Assembly: GCA_964586175.1 (NCBI GenBank)
Contig: CAZPGL010000012.1
Coordinates: forward strand, 1 to 49,382
Source: CAZPGL01 sp964586175
Lineage (GTDB): Bacteria > Actinomycetota > Acidimicrobiia > Acidimicrobiales > MedAcidi-G1
DNA length: 49,382 nt
Direction of reading: 5' to 3'
The first letter of the stretch is position 1, and every line of letters begins with the position of its first letter. Of this stretch, positions 1 to 7,800 are shown piece after piece. The notes under the pieces were generated by a model. It ran no database searches, was not told the DNA's origin, and saw nothing but the letters and a program-made list of their open reading frames with translations. Made by a program: the position numbers and the translations under genes.

Positions 1-362
1 TCGCCACCATGAACCTGAACGGCGACTACCTGTCCGACGCCCTGGCCGCCCAGGTCGGCGGTATCGGCATCGCCCCCGGCGGCAACGCCAACTACGTCAC
101 CGGCCATGGCATCTTCGAAGCCACCCACGGCACGGCCCCCAAGTACGCCGGGCTCGACAAGGTCAACCCGTCGTCGGTGCTCCTGTCCGGGGTGCTCATG
201 TTCGAACACATCGGCTGGCGGGAAGCGGCCGCCGACATCGTGACCGCTCTCGAGTCGGCCATCGCCGACAAGGTCGTGACCTACGACTTCGCCCGGCTGA
301 TGGACGGTGCCACCGAGGTCTCCTGTTCGGAGTTCGCGTCGGCCATCGTCGACCGTCTCTGA
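1..362 (+). CDS. icd: Isocitrate dehydrogenase (NADP), C-terminal fragment
   Basis: Only the last ~120 residues are inside the window; the reading frame is open from base 3 and ends in TGA at 360-362. The fragment contains the conserved late segment of decarboxylating isocitrate dehydrogenases: LNGDYLSD, then GGIGIAPGGNAN and EATHGTAPKYAG, which in the family line the coenzyme and substrate pocket. The THGTAPKYAG stretch is typical of the NADP-dependent homodimeric form. The enzyme converts isocitrate to 2-oxoglutarate in the TCA cycle. Malate dehydrogenase (4874) and sdhCAB (11393-14942) are on the same window, so TCA genes are loosely clustered. The start and upstream promoter lie outside the window. 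Confidence 0.93.
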   Translation, partial: ATMNLNGDYLSDALAAQVGGIGIAPGGNANYVTGHGIFEATHGTAPKYAGLDKVNPSSVLLSGVLMFEHIGWREAAADIVTALESAIADKVVTYDFARLMDGATEVSCSEFASAIVDRL

Positions 363-412
363 GTACCCGCCCTCTGAGCAGTTCACCACGCCCCGTTCCC
401 GGCACGCAGAGC

Positions 413-2164
413 GTGTTCCGCCGCGGCTGGCGGCTCGTCCGAGGGTCGTTCCGGGCCCACCCGGTGCCCCACATCCTGGGTATCTCGGGGGCCAACGTGT
501 TCGCGGTGGCGGTCGTCGGGTTCACCGTCGTCATCGGCCGGGTCACCGACGAGGTGATCGTGCCGGGTCTCGACGGGGCCGGTGTCGACGGGTCGGCCAT
601 CGTCGGCGGCATGGTCGCCCTGGTGGTCATCGGGTTGATCCGCGGTACCGCCATCATGGCCAGGCGGTGGTTCAACATGATGGCCGTAGCCCGCACCCAG
701 CGGACCTGGCGACTGGACATCACCGACCGCTACCTCGACGTGCCCGTGGCCTTCCACCGGGCCCGGCCGGCCGGTGAGCTGCTGGCCCACGCCGACAACG
801 ACGTGGAGGTCGCTTCGGCGGTGTTGATGCCGCTGGCCTTCTCGATGTCGGTGGTGGCCCTGGTCGCCGTGTCGCTCATCAGCCTGCTCGTCGTCCACCC
901 CCTGTTCGCCCTGGTCGCCGTGCTGCTCTTCCCGACCCTGGCCGTCTTGAACCGCACGTACACCAACGCCGTTGAGGCGCCGTCGGCTCGGGCCCAGGAG
1001 GACGTGGGCCGGGTGTCGGCCATCGCCCACGAGAGCCTGGACGGGGTGCTGGTGGTCAAGACCCTCGGCCGCGAGGATCAGGAGGTCGCCCGGTTGGCGG
1101 CCGCCGCGGACGACCTGCGTCGGGAGCGGATCGAGGTCGGGCGCCGCCGGGCCGACTTCGCCCCGGTGATCTATTCGCTACCCAACCTGGGGATCATCGT
1201 GCTGTTGTTCGTCGGCACGATGCTGGTCGACCGCAACGCGGTCACGATCGGCGAGATGGTCCGGGCCATGGCCCTGTTCAGCATCCTGAGCCTGCCCATG
1301 GAGATCCTGGGGTTCCTGTTCCAGTCGATGCCGGCGTCGGTGGTGGCCAAGGACCGGATCAACGGTGTGCTGGCCGTCCATCCCGAGGCCCGGCCGGCCG
1401 ATGTACCCGAGGTCGTCGAGCCGGTGACCGTCGAGTTCGATGACGTCGGCTTCCGGTACCCGCCCGGTGACTCGGGGGCCGGCGCCCCGGCGGTGCTCGA
1501 CGGGCTGTCGTTCCGGATGGCGGCCGGCGAGACCGTGGCTCTCGTCGGGGCCACCGGATCGGGCAAGAGCACCGCGGTGACCCTGCTGGCCGGCCTCGAG
1601 CCCGCGACGGCCGGTCGGGTTCTCGTCGGCGACATCGACACCGTCGCCCTCGGCCCCGATGGGGTCGGTCAAGTGGTGGTGCCGGTGTTCCAGGAGTCGT
1701 TCCTGTTCGCCGACACCATCCGCCAGAACCTGCTCCTCGACCGCGAAGTGCCCGACGGCGAGATTCAGCGGCTGCTGCGGGTCGTGGAGGCCGATGGCTT
1801 CGTCGCCGACCTGCCCCAGGGGCTCGACACGGTGGTCGGTGAACGGGGAGTCACCCTGTCGGGCGGGCAGCGCCAGCGGCTGGCCATCGCCCGGGCTCTG
1901 TTGCGCCGACCCCGGGTCATGGTGCTCGACGATGCCACGTCGGCCGTCGACCCCACCATCGAGGCGGCCATCCTCGAGAACCTGCGGGCCCACCGGGGCC
2001 GCACCCTGCTGATCATCGCCCACCGGCTGGCCACCATCCGCCTGGCCGACCGGGTGCTGTTCCTCGATGGCGGGCGCATCGCCGCCGAAGGAACCCACGA
2101 CGAGCTTCTGGGCGTGCCGGCCTACGCCGCCCTGGCCCGGGCCTACGAGGAGGCGGGGACGTGA
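413..2164 (+). CDS. ABC exporter half-transporter, subunit 1 (degenerate-site ATPase)
   Basis: A 583-residue membrane-ATPase fusion: about five to six hydrophobic segments in residues 15-310, then an ATP-binding domain from about 335. Walker A (GATGSGKST) is near 377-386, the signature LSGGQ at 482-486, Walker B MVLDDATSAVD near 503-513 and the H-loop IIAHRL near 535. The residue after the Walker B aspartate is Asp, not the catalytic Glu. It starts with GTG and ends in a 4-bp GTGA overlap with the next gene, which encodes its partner, so translation is probably coupled. Together they should form a heterodimeric type IV exporter for a drug, lipid or peptide; the cargo cannot be read from sequence. 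The start codon is the only plausible GTG after the icd stop. Confidence 0.88.
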   Translation: MFRRGWRLVRGSFRAHPVPHILGISGANVFAVAVVGFTVVIGRVTDEVIVPGLDGAGVDGSAIVGGMVALVVIGLIRGTAIMARRWFNMMAVARTQRTWRLDITDRYLDVPVAFHRARPAGELLAHADNDVEVASAVLMPLAFSMSVVALVAVSLISLLVVHPLFALVAVLLFPTLAVLNRTYTNAVEAPSARAQEDVGRVSAIAHESLDGVLVVKTLGREDQEVARLAAAADDLRRERIEVGRRRADFAPVIYSLPNLGIIVLLFVGTMLVDRNAVTIGEMVRAMALFSILSLPMEILGFLFQSMPASVVAKDRINGVLAVHPEARPADVPEVVEPVTVEFDDVGFRYPPGDSGAGAPAVLDGLSFRMAAGETVALVGATGSGKSTAVTLLAGLEPATAGRVLVGDIDTVALGPDGVGQVVVPVFQESFLFADTIRQNLLLDREVPDGEIQRLLRVVEADGFVADLPQGLDTVVGERGVTLSGGQRQRLAIARALLRRPRVMVLDDATSAVDPTIEAAILENLRAHRGRTLLIIAHRLATIRLADRVLFLDGGRIAAEGTHDELLGVPAYAALARAYEEAGT

Positions 2165-3993
2165 CGGTGCTCGACGGCCACGACGTGGTCGGCCCTCCGG
2201 GCGAACCCGAGGTCGTCGACGCACGTGGGCTGCACGACATCGACGAGGCCGGTGCCCTCACGGTGCTGCGCCGGGGTGTGGCCGCCTCGCCGGAGCTACG
2301 GGCCGGGATCGGCCTGACCGCCTTCATGGCCCTGGCCGTGGCCGGCGGCAAGCTGTTGGTGCCGCTGGCCATCCAGTTCATCCTGGACCGCGGGTTCGCC
2401 GAGGACGGGATCCGTATGGGGCTGGTGGCCGGCTTCGCCGCGGTGGCCGCCACCCTGGTCGTGGGCAGCATCTTCCTCGGCCGGGCCACCTACTACCGCC
2501 TGGCCCGAACCGCCGAGAACGTGCTGATGGGCTTGCGGGTCCGGGCGTTCGCCCACCTGCACCGGCTGAGCCTTGCCGAGCACACGGCGTCCCGGAAGGG
2601 GGCGTTGACCGCCCGGGTCACCAGCGACGTCGAGACCCTGACCAAGTTCGCCCAGTGGGGGGCCATCGCCTGGATCATCGACTCCATCCAGGTCGTCGGG
2701 GTGTTGACCGTCATGGCCCTGTACTCGTGGCAGCTGACCCTGGTGACGGTGCTGGTGTACCTGCCGCTGCTGCCGATGCTGCGGGCCATGCAGCGCCGCC
2801 AACTGCGGGCCTACGACCGGTTGCGGACCCGGGTGTCGGAGACCTTCGAGATCGTCTCCGAGTCGGTGCTCGGCGTCGAGCCCATCCGGGCCTACGGCTA
2901 CCGCGAGGCCATCCGGGGGCGCATCCACCGGGCCATCGGTGCGCAGTACCGCCAGCAGATGAAGGCGGCCAGGTTCTTCTCGTTGTTCATGCCCCTCACC
3001 GACATCTTCGGGGTGATGGCCGTGGCGACCGTGGTCGGTGCCGGGGTGTGGTGGGGGCCGGGCTGGGGGGTCACGTCGGGTGAGCTGATCGCCTTCGTAT
3101 TCCTCATCAACCTGCTGCTGGCGCCGATCACCGAACTGGGCGAGGTGCTGGACCAGACCCAGACTGCGCTGGCCGGCTGGTGGAAGATCCTCGACGTGCT
3201 CGACACGCCCGTCGAGATCGTCGAGCCCGATGCCGGGCCGGTGCTGGCCGGCGGGGCGCTGGCCGTCCGGGCCGAGGCCGTCGAGTTCGGGTATCGGGGC
3301 GGTGACCGGGTGCTGCACGGCATCGACGTCGACATCCCGCCGGGCACGTCGGTGGCTGTGGTCGGCGAGACCGGGTCGGGCAAGACGACGTTCGCCAAGC
3401 TGATGGCCCGGCTGGCCGATCCGACGGCCGGTCGGCTGTCGGTCGGCGGCGTTGACCTGCGGGACCTGACGGGCGATGAGCGGCGGCGGGCCATCCGCAT
3501 GGTGCCCCAGGACGGCTTCTTGTTCGACACCACGGTCGGGGACAACATCCGTTTCGGGCGACCCGACGCCACCGGCGACGACGTGGCTGCCGCTGTCGAC
3601 GCCCTGGGGTTGGGGCCGTGGGTCGCCAGCCTCGCCGACGGCATCGACACCCGGGTGGGTGAGCGTGGCGAGTCGCTGTCGGTCGGCGAGCGTCAGCTGG
3701 TGGCCCTGGCCCGGGCCCAGGTGGCCGATCCGGGGCTGCTCATCCTCGACGAGGCCACGTCGGCCGTCGACCCCGAGACGGAGACGGCCCTGGAACAGGC
3801 TCTGGAAAATCTGGCCCGCGGGCGGACGACGGTCAGCGTGGCTCACCGGCTCTCCACCGCCGAGCGTTCCGACCTGGTGCTGGTGTTCGACCGGGGCCGC
3901 ATCGTGGAGCAGGGCTCCCACGAGGACCTGGCCCGCGGCGACGGCGTGTACGCCGGCCTGTACGCCTCGTGGATCGGGAACACCCGGTCATGA
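2161..3993 (+). CDS. ABC exporter half-transporter, subunit 2 (catalytic-site ATPase)
   Basis: A 610-residue partner of the preceding half-transporter. The transmembrane part covers roughly residues 35-325 and the nucleotide-binding domain 350-605. Walker A (VVGETGSGKTT) is at about 399-410, Walker B LLILDEATSAVDP has the normal catalytic Glu at 531, and the H-loop is VAHRL. The signature motif is LSVGE (506-510) instead of LSGGQ. Because each ATP site pairs Walker A/B of one chain with the signature of the other, the Asp of subunit 1 and the altered signature here fall in the same site, leaving one consensus and one degenerate site as in TM287/288-type exporters. The gene overlaps its upstream partner by 4 bp and the PIG-L gene downstream by 4 bp. 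Confidence 0.88.
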   Translation: MTVLDGHDVVGPPGEPEVVDARGLHDIDEAGALTVLRRGVAASPELRAGIGLTAFMALAVAGGKLLVPLAIQFILDRGFAEDGIRMGLVAGFAAVAATLVVGSIFLGRATYYRLARTAENVLMGLRVRAFAHLHRLSLAEHTASRKGALTARVTSDVETLTKFAQWGAIAWIIDSIQVVGVLTVMALYSWQLTLVTVLVYLPLLPMLRAMQRRQLRAYDRLRTRVSETFEIVSESVLGVEPIRAYGYREAIRGRIHRAIGAQYRQQMKAARFFSLFMPLTDIFGVMAVATVVGAGVWWGPGWGVTSGELIAFVFLINLLLAPITELGEVLDQTQTALAGWWKILDVLDTPVEIVEPDAGPVLAGGALAVRAEAVEFGYRGGDRVLHGIDVDIPPGTSVAVVGETGSGKTTFAKLMARLADPTAGRLSVGGVDLRDLTGDERRRAIRMVPQDGFLFDTTVGDNIRFGRPDATGDDVAAAVDALGLGPWVASLADGIDTRVGERGESLSVGERQLVALARAQVADPGLLILDEATSAVDPETETALEQALENLARGRTTVSVAHRLSTAERSDLVLVFDRGRIVEQGSHEDLARGDGVYAGLYASWIGNTRS

Positions 3994-4787
3994 CCGATGG
4001 CGGAGCTCGGATCGACCCGATGGCCGGGCGCCGGGCCGTCGAGTGGGACGCCACGGTCGACGTCTTGCCCGATCCGCCGACCGTGTGGCCGCCGCCCGGA
4101 CGGCTGGTGCTGGTCGCCCCGCATCCCGATGACGAGCTGTTGGCGACCGGGGCGACGTTGGCCGCGGCGTCCGATGCCGGCACGGGGGTCACCGTGGTGG
4201 CCGCCACCGACGGCGAGTGGTCGCATCCCTACCTGAATGCTGCCGGCCGGGCCGGGTTGGCGGATCGCCGGACCGTGGAGTCGGCGGCGGCCTACGAGGC
4301 GGCAGGGATCCGAGCCGAACGGGTGCGGCTGTCGTTGCCCGACGGCGGGCTGGCCGGACGTCTCGATGAGCTGGTCGAGCGGTTGACGCCGCTGTTGGTC
4401 GGCGCTGCAACGTGCGTGGCGCCGAGGGACGGCGACGGGCATCCCGACCACGACGCCTGCGCCGTGGCGGCCCGACGGGCCGGGGCGGCCGCCGGCGTGC
4501 CGGTGGTGGGCGTGCCGATCTGGTCATGGAATTGGGACGACCCTGCGTCTCCGGCCATGCCCCTCGATGGCGCCTTCGCCCACCGGTTCGACGCCGCGAC
4601 GCTGGCCCGCAAGCAGGCCGGCATCGCCTGTTACGCCAGCCAGGTGCTGTCCGAGGACGGCAACCGCCCAGTGCTGCCGGCCTCGTTCCTGGCTCACTTC
4701 GCCCGCCCCGTCGAGGTCTTCCTCCCCCCCCAAGTGATCGGGGGACAGGCTTCGCGTCACTCGTCGCCGGTTTACGGCGGCCGGTGA
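3990..4787 (+). CDS. PIG-L/LmbE family N-acetyl-sugar deacetylase-like protein
   Basis: Zinc-dependent deacetylase family known from MshB and Mca, where members remove acetyl or related groups from GlcNAc-type substrates. The metal motif is visible as PHPDDE (residues 44-49), and a second metal His is in DGHPDHDA near residue 150. Start: the ATG at 3990 overlaps the TGA of the ABC gene (ATGA), which is better supported than the GTG 21 bp upstream. The three genes therefore look like one operon. The last ~20 residues after EVFL are low in family character and their DNA contains two hairpin-forming repeats (4723-4745 and 4761-4790), so the real C-terminus may be a run-through into terminator sequence. 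A role in mycothiol-type metabolism is possible but not shown. Confidence 0.8.
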   Translation: MTDGGARIDPMAGRRAVEWDATVDVLPDPPTVWPPPGRLVLVAPHPDDELLATGATLAAASDAGTGVTVVAATDGEWSHPYLNAAGRAGLADRRTVESAAAYEAAGIRAERVRLSLPDGGLAGRLDELVERLTPLLVGAATCVAPRDGDGHPDHDACAVAARRAGAAAGVPVVGVPIWSWNWDDPASPAMPLDGAFAHRFDAATLARKQAGIACYASQVLSEDGNRPVLPASFLAHFARPVEVFLPPQVIGGQASRHSSPVYGGR

Positions 4788-4790
4788 CGA
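4761..4790 (+). terminator. Hairpin overlapping the PIG-L stop codon
   Basis: Arms TCGTCGCCGG and CCGGTGACGA pair over 10 bp with one G-U-type mismatch around a 10-nt loop. It spans the TGA of the PIG-L gene. There is no U-run, so it is a weak terminator call. A C-run/G-run hairpin lies just before it at 4723-4745. Confidence 0.4.
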
Positions 4791-4840
4791 TGAGCCCGAG
4801 GTCACGTCGGCGCGGTGGGGCGGCGCACGGGGACGGTCGG

Positions 4841-4868
4841 TAGCCTCGGCCCGTCGCCAAACGAGGAG
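4841..4868 (+). promoter_or_regulatory. mdh promoter -10 and ribosome binding site
   Basis: A TAGCCT box at 4841-4846 is followed, about 17 nt later, by a GAGGAG Shine-Dalgarno at 4863-4868, five bases before the GTG start of mdh. This is one of the few genes here with a clear leader and SD. Confidence 0.5.
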
Positions 4869-4873
4869 CCCCC

Positions 4874-5863
4874 GTGAGTACCAGCCCCGTGAACGTCGCC
4901 GTGACCGGCGCCGCCGGCCAGATCGGTTACAGCCTCGTGTTCCGCATCGCCAGCGGCCAGCTGCTCGGCCCCGACCAGCCGGTGCGCCTCCACCTCCTGG
5001 AGATCCCGCCGGCCATGGGTGCTCTCGAGGGCGTGGCCATGGAGCTCGACGACTGTGCGTTCCCGCTGCTCGACTCGATGGTGCTCACCGACGATCCCGA
5101 CACGGCGTTCGACGGTGCCGCGGTGGCCATGCTCGTCGGTTCGCGTCCCCGCACCAAGGGCATGGAGCGCCAGGATCTGCTCGAAGCCAACGGGGCCATC
5201 TTCACGGTGCAGGGGGCGGCCCTCAACGCCCACGCCGCCGACGACCTCAAGGTGCTGGTGGTCGGCAATCCGGCCAACACCAACTGTCTGATCGCCATGA
5301 ACAACGCCCCCGACGTACCCGACGAGCGGTTCACGGCCATGATGCGCCTCGATCACAACCGGGCCCGTACCCAGGCCGCCCAGAAGCTGGGTGTGCCGGT
5401 CACCGACGTGACCCGCATGACCATCTGGGGCAACCACTCGGCCACCCAGTACCCAGACCTGTTCCACTGCCGGGTCGGCGGCGGTTCCGCGGCGGCGACC
5501 ATCGATGACGAGGCGTGGCTGGAGGGCGAATTCATCCCGACCGTCCAGCAGCGCGGTGCGGCCATCATCGAGGCCCGAGGCGCGTCCAGCGCTGCCTCGG
5601 CGGCCAATGCGGCCATCGACCACGTCCACGATTGGGTGCTGGGCACCGACGACGGTGACTGGGTGTCGATGGGTGTGCCGTCCGACGGCAGCTACGGCGT
5701 CCCCGAAGGCCTGCTGTGCGGCTTCCCCACCACCTGTGCCGACGGTGCGTGGTCGATCGTGCAGGGCCTGGAGCTGGACGAGTTCTCCCGGGCCCGCATC
5801 GACGCTTCGGTGGCCGAGCTGGCCGACGAACGCGACATGGTCCGGGGCCTCGGCCTGATCTAG
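4874..5863 (+). CDS. mdh: Malate dehydrogenase
   Basis: A 329-residue NAD-dependent malate dehydrogenase of the cytosolic-type branch found in Actinobacteria, interconverting malate and oxaloacetate. It has the nucleotide-binding loop GAAGQIGYSL near residues 12-21, the mobile-loop arginines in GSRPRTKGMERQDLL near 92-106, and the catalytic His in IWGNHSATQYPDLF near 187. Length matches the family (about 327-330). GTG start with GAGGAG five bases upstream. It is followed six bases later by a convergent gene. With icd and sdhCAB in the same window it supplies adjacent TCA steps, though each sits in its own transcription unit. Confidence 0.95.
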   Translation: MSTSPVNVAVTGAAGQIGYSLVFRIASGQLLGPDQPVRLHLLEIPPAMGALEGVAMELDDCAFPLLDSMVLTDDPDTAFDGAAVAMLVGSRPRTKGMERQDLLEANGAIFTVQGAALNAHAADDLKVLVVGNPANTNCLIAMNNAPDVPDERFTAMMRLDHNRARTQAAQKLGVPVTDVTRMTIWGNHSATQYPDLFHCRVGGGSAAATIDDEAWLEGEFIPTVQQRGAAIIEARGASSAASAANAAIDHVHDWVLGTDDGDWVSMGVPSDGSYGVPEGLLCGFPTTCADGAWSIVQGLELDEFSRARIDASVAELADERDMVRGLGLI

Positions 5864-5869
5864 TCCGTC

Positions 5870-6235
5870 CTACCCCCGGGCCGCGGCGAAGACGTCACCG
5901 AGGCCGGTCAGCACCTCGCGGTGGGCGACCAGCACCCGGGGGTCGCCTCCGATGGTCAGGTCGCCGGCGATCACCGCCTCCAGGGGGTCGACGCCGCCTG
6001 ACGTGAGCCGTTCGGCGGTGGTCCGGTCGGTGGTGAACCACACCTGCTCGTCGTCGGCGGTGCCCGAACCGACCCGTACGCGGCCGGCGGCGACGGCCAC
6101 GTGCCACGACGGACCGTCGTCGATGCGATAGCCGAGCGTGAGATGGACGTCGGCGGTCGCCGCGGTCAGGCCGGCGTGGGCCGACACCGCTTCGTTGAGG
6201 GCGGCGATCCAGGCGTCGGACAGGAACTCGGGCAC
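5870..6235 (-). CDS. Small SCP2-like sterol/lipid-carrier domain protein
   Basis: A 121-residue protein with the layout of a single SCP-2 domain: an N-terminal helix (FLSDAWIAALNEAVSAH), a central beta region and a segment (RLTSGGVDPLEAVIAGDLTIGGDP) resembling the SCP2 pattern in which a hydrophobic tunnel lid carries a GxL.xxGD core. Such domains bind lipids or acyl-CoAs. The assignment rests on pattern only, with no catalytic residues to check. It starts with GTG, is convergent with mdh, and its 5' end faces the PEP-domain operon across a 61-bp gap. Confidence 0.5.
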   Translation of the reverse strand: MPEFLSDAWIAALNEAVSAHAGLTAATADVHLTLGYRIDDGPSWHVAVAAGRVRVGSGTADDEQVWFTTDRTTAERLTSGGVDPLEAVIAGDLTIGGDPRVLVAHREVLTGLGDVFAAARG

Positions 6236-6282
6236 TGGCGCAGCCTAGGCGGGCCGATCCGGGCGGCTGCCCGCCCGCCGGG

Positions 6283-6288
6283 TACGGT
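6283..6288 (+). promoter_or_regulatory. Leaderless -10 box of the PEP-domain operon
   Basis: TACGGT ends 8 nt before the GTG at 6297 with no Shine-Dalgarno between, which places the predicted transcript start at or next to the start codon. Confidence 0.55.
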
Positions 6289-6296
6289 CACGCTCC

Positions 6297-6659
6297 GTGA
6301 GCGTCATCGGCACTGGGCAGAAGACCTTCGACTACGGGCCGACCCGCGGGGTGTGGCGGCGGCTGGAGGGGCCGGCTGACGTCCTCGACCTGATGGACAC
6401 CGGTGCCGAGGGGGTGGTGGCGGTCATCCGGGACGCCGGGGCCACCTTCCTGGCCCCCATCTTCGACGAGTTGGCCGGGGTGGTGTGCACCGGCGGCACG
6501 ATCCGCAGTCACATCGGCATCATCAGCCGGGAGTTCCAGATCCCTGGGGTGATCGCCGCCGTGCTGGTTGTTGGGCCGGACGATGAGCCAGCCGACGGCA
6601 CCGAGGTCGAACTCGACGGTACCGGCGCCGACGGCGTGGTCCGGCTGGTGACCGGGTGA
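6297..6659 (+). CDS. Stand-alone PEP-utiliser swivelling (phosphohistidine) domain protein
   Basis: A 120-residue protein that is essentially only the mobile domain of PEP synthase/PPDK-type enzymes. The hallmark is GGTIRSHIGIISREFQIPGV at about residues 66-85, matching the family pattern GG..SHAAI.ARE.GIPAV; His72 is the predicted phospho-acceptor. In known enzymes this domain carries the phosphate between a PEP/pyruvate site and an ATP-grasp site; neither partner domain is fused here or encoded next to it. It is first in an operon and overlaps the next gene by GTGA, so it probably works with that uncharacterised protein. The GTG start sits 8 nt after a -10 box and is predicted leaderless. 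Confidence 0.72.
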   Translation: MSVIGTGQKTFDYGPTRGVWRRLEGPADVLDLMDTGAEGVVAVIRDAGATFLAPIFDELAGVVCTGGTIRSHIGIISREFQIPGVIAAVLVVGPDDEPADGTEVELDGTGADGVVRLVTG

Positions 6660-7795
6660 GTGACCCGGCTGGCGACCCGACGGCCCGGGTGAACGGCCTG
6701 CTGGCCGAGATCAACCGGGTGTCGGGGCCGCTGGTCCTGGCCCGCACCTCGTATGCGTCACAGCTCATCCCCGTTCAGCAGTACGTCGTGGTGTCGTGCC
6801 TCGAGGCGTTCTTCCGGTATCCCGACGCCGTCGACACCATCGCCGCGGCCATGGAACCCGAGGAGATCGGTCGACGGGCCCGCCGGCCGAACTGCCAGGC
6901 CGACTCGGTGTTCTTGTGGGGGGTGGCCAACTTCTTCCTCGTCGGGCGCAGCGTGATGGCGATGATCGACCCGTCGGTCGACACCGTCGAGCGCACCCAC
7001 ACGGTGCTCGACTTCTGGGAGCGGGTGTCCCGGGCCTATCGGGGCGGCACCCTCCACGCCGCTGACGACGGCAACCGCATCCGCGTCCTCGACGACGCGA
7101 CCCTCGAGCGGCTGCAGGCCGCCGTCACCCCGGTCGACGCGGACCGCCGGGCCGTGATCCGGTCGGCCAACGCCACCCTGATCAACCACCTGTTCCTGCT
7201 GTACTTCGACACCAGGGTCGGCCACGGCGACACCGGGCCCTACCCACTGCCCGACGGGCGGTCGATGATCGTGCGCGACTACTACCGGATGGGGGCCAGC
7301 GACTTCGCCTGGTCCGGTGTGGCTGCCGATGTCCCGTTCGACAACCTCACCGCGGTTCTGGTGATCGACGCCGGGGTGGCGATCGAGGTCAACGACTTCG
7401 GCACGACGGTGGCCGAACCCGAGGACTACCTCGACCACCTGTCGGGGTTCGCCCTGTTCACCACGGTCGATGGCGAGCTGGTGCCGGTCGCCGACGCCGA
7501 GTTCACGTGGGCCGCCGCGGCCGCCAAGGCGGCCCAGAAGCGGCACTACCGCGGCATCGCCGCCATGGACCGCGACGACATCATCGCCGCCGGGGCCTAC
7601 GTGTACTTCACCTTCCTGCGGCCGTTCGCCCAGATCGCCGGCGTCGCCGACGACATCGACTGGACGTGCCCGCGCGACACACCGGCCGAGATCTACCCGC
7701 TGGTCACCGCCGATGTCGAGGCACCTCCCCGGGATCCGGCCGTCGACCTCTACGCGCTCTATCCCGATGGCCCGCCCGGGGTCGGCGGGGCCTGA
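6656..7795 (+). CDS. Uncharacterised 379-residue protein coupled to the PEP swivelling domain
   Basis: I do not recognise this family. It is a soluble-looking protein with no signal peptide and only moderately hydrophobic stretches. Features that look conserved include RRPNCQADSVFLWGVANFF (about 78-96), NHLFLLYFDTRVGHGDTGPY (about 178-197), DGRSMIVRDYYRMG and the C-terminal YVYFTFLRPFAQIAGVADDI. The cluster of His, Asp and Arg residues in FDTRVGHGDTGPYPLPDGR could form an active site. It overlaps the PEP-domain gene by 4 bp and is followed after 5 bp by a CrtC/AttH-like gene, so the three are probably one transcript. By context it may be the substrate-binding or phospho-accepting partner of His72 in the first protein; this is a guess. 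Confidence 0.75.
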   Translation: MSDPAGDPTARVNGLLAEINRVSGPLVLARTSYASQLIPVQQYVVVSCLEAFFRYPDAVDTIAAAMEPEEIGRRARRPNCQADSVFLWGVANFFLVGRSVMAMIDPSVDTVERTHTVLDFWERVSRAYRGGTLHAADDGNRIRVLDDATLERLQAAVTPVDADRRAVIRSANATLINHLFLLYFDTRVGHGDTGPYPLPDGRSMIVRDYYRMGASDFAWSGVAADVPFDNLTAVLVIDAGVAIEVNDFGTTVAEPEDYLDHLSGFALFTTVDGELVPVADAEFTWAAAAAKAAQKRHYRGIAAMDRDDIIAAGAYVYFTFLRPFAQIAGVADDIDWTCPRDTPAEIYPLVTADVEAPPRDPAVDLYALYPDGPPGVGGA

Positions 7796-7800
7796 ACACC

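Noticed and set aside
2296..3921. Long minus-strand open frame opposite the second ABC gene
   Set aside because: Shadow frame: His/Asp/Gln-rich low-complexity product, no start context, while the plus strand encodes a complete ABC subunit.
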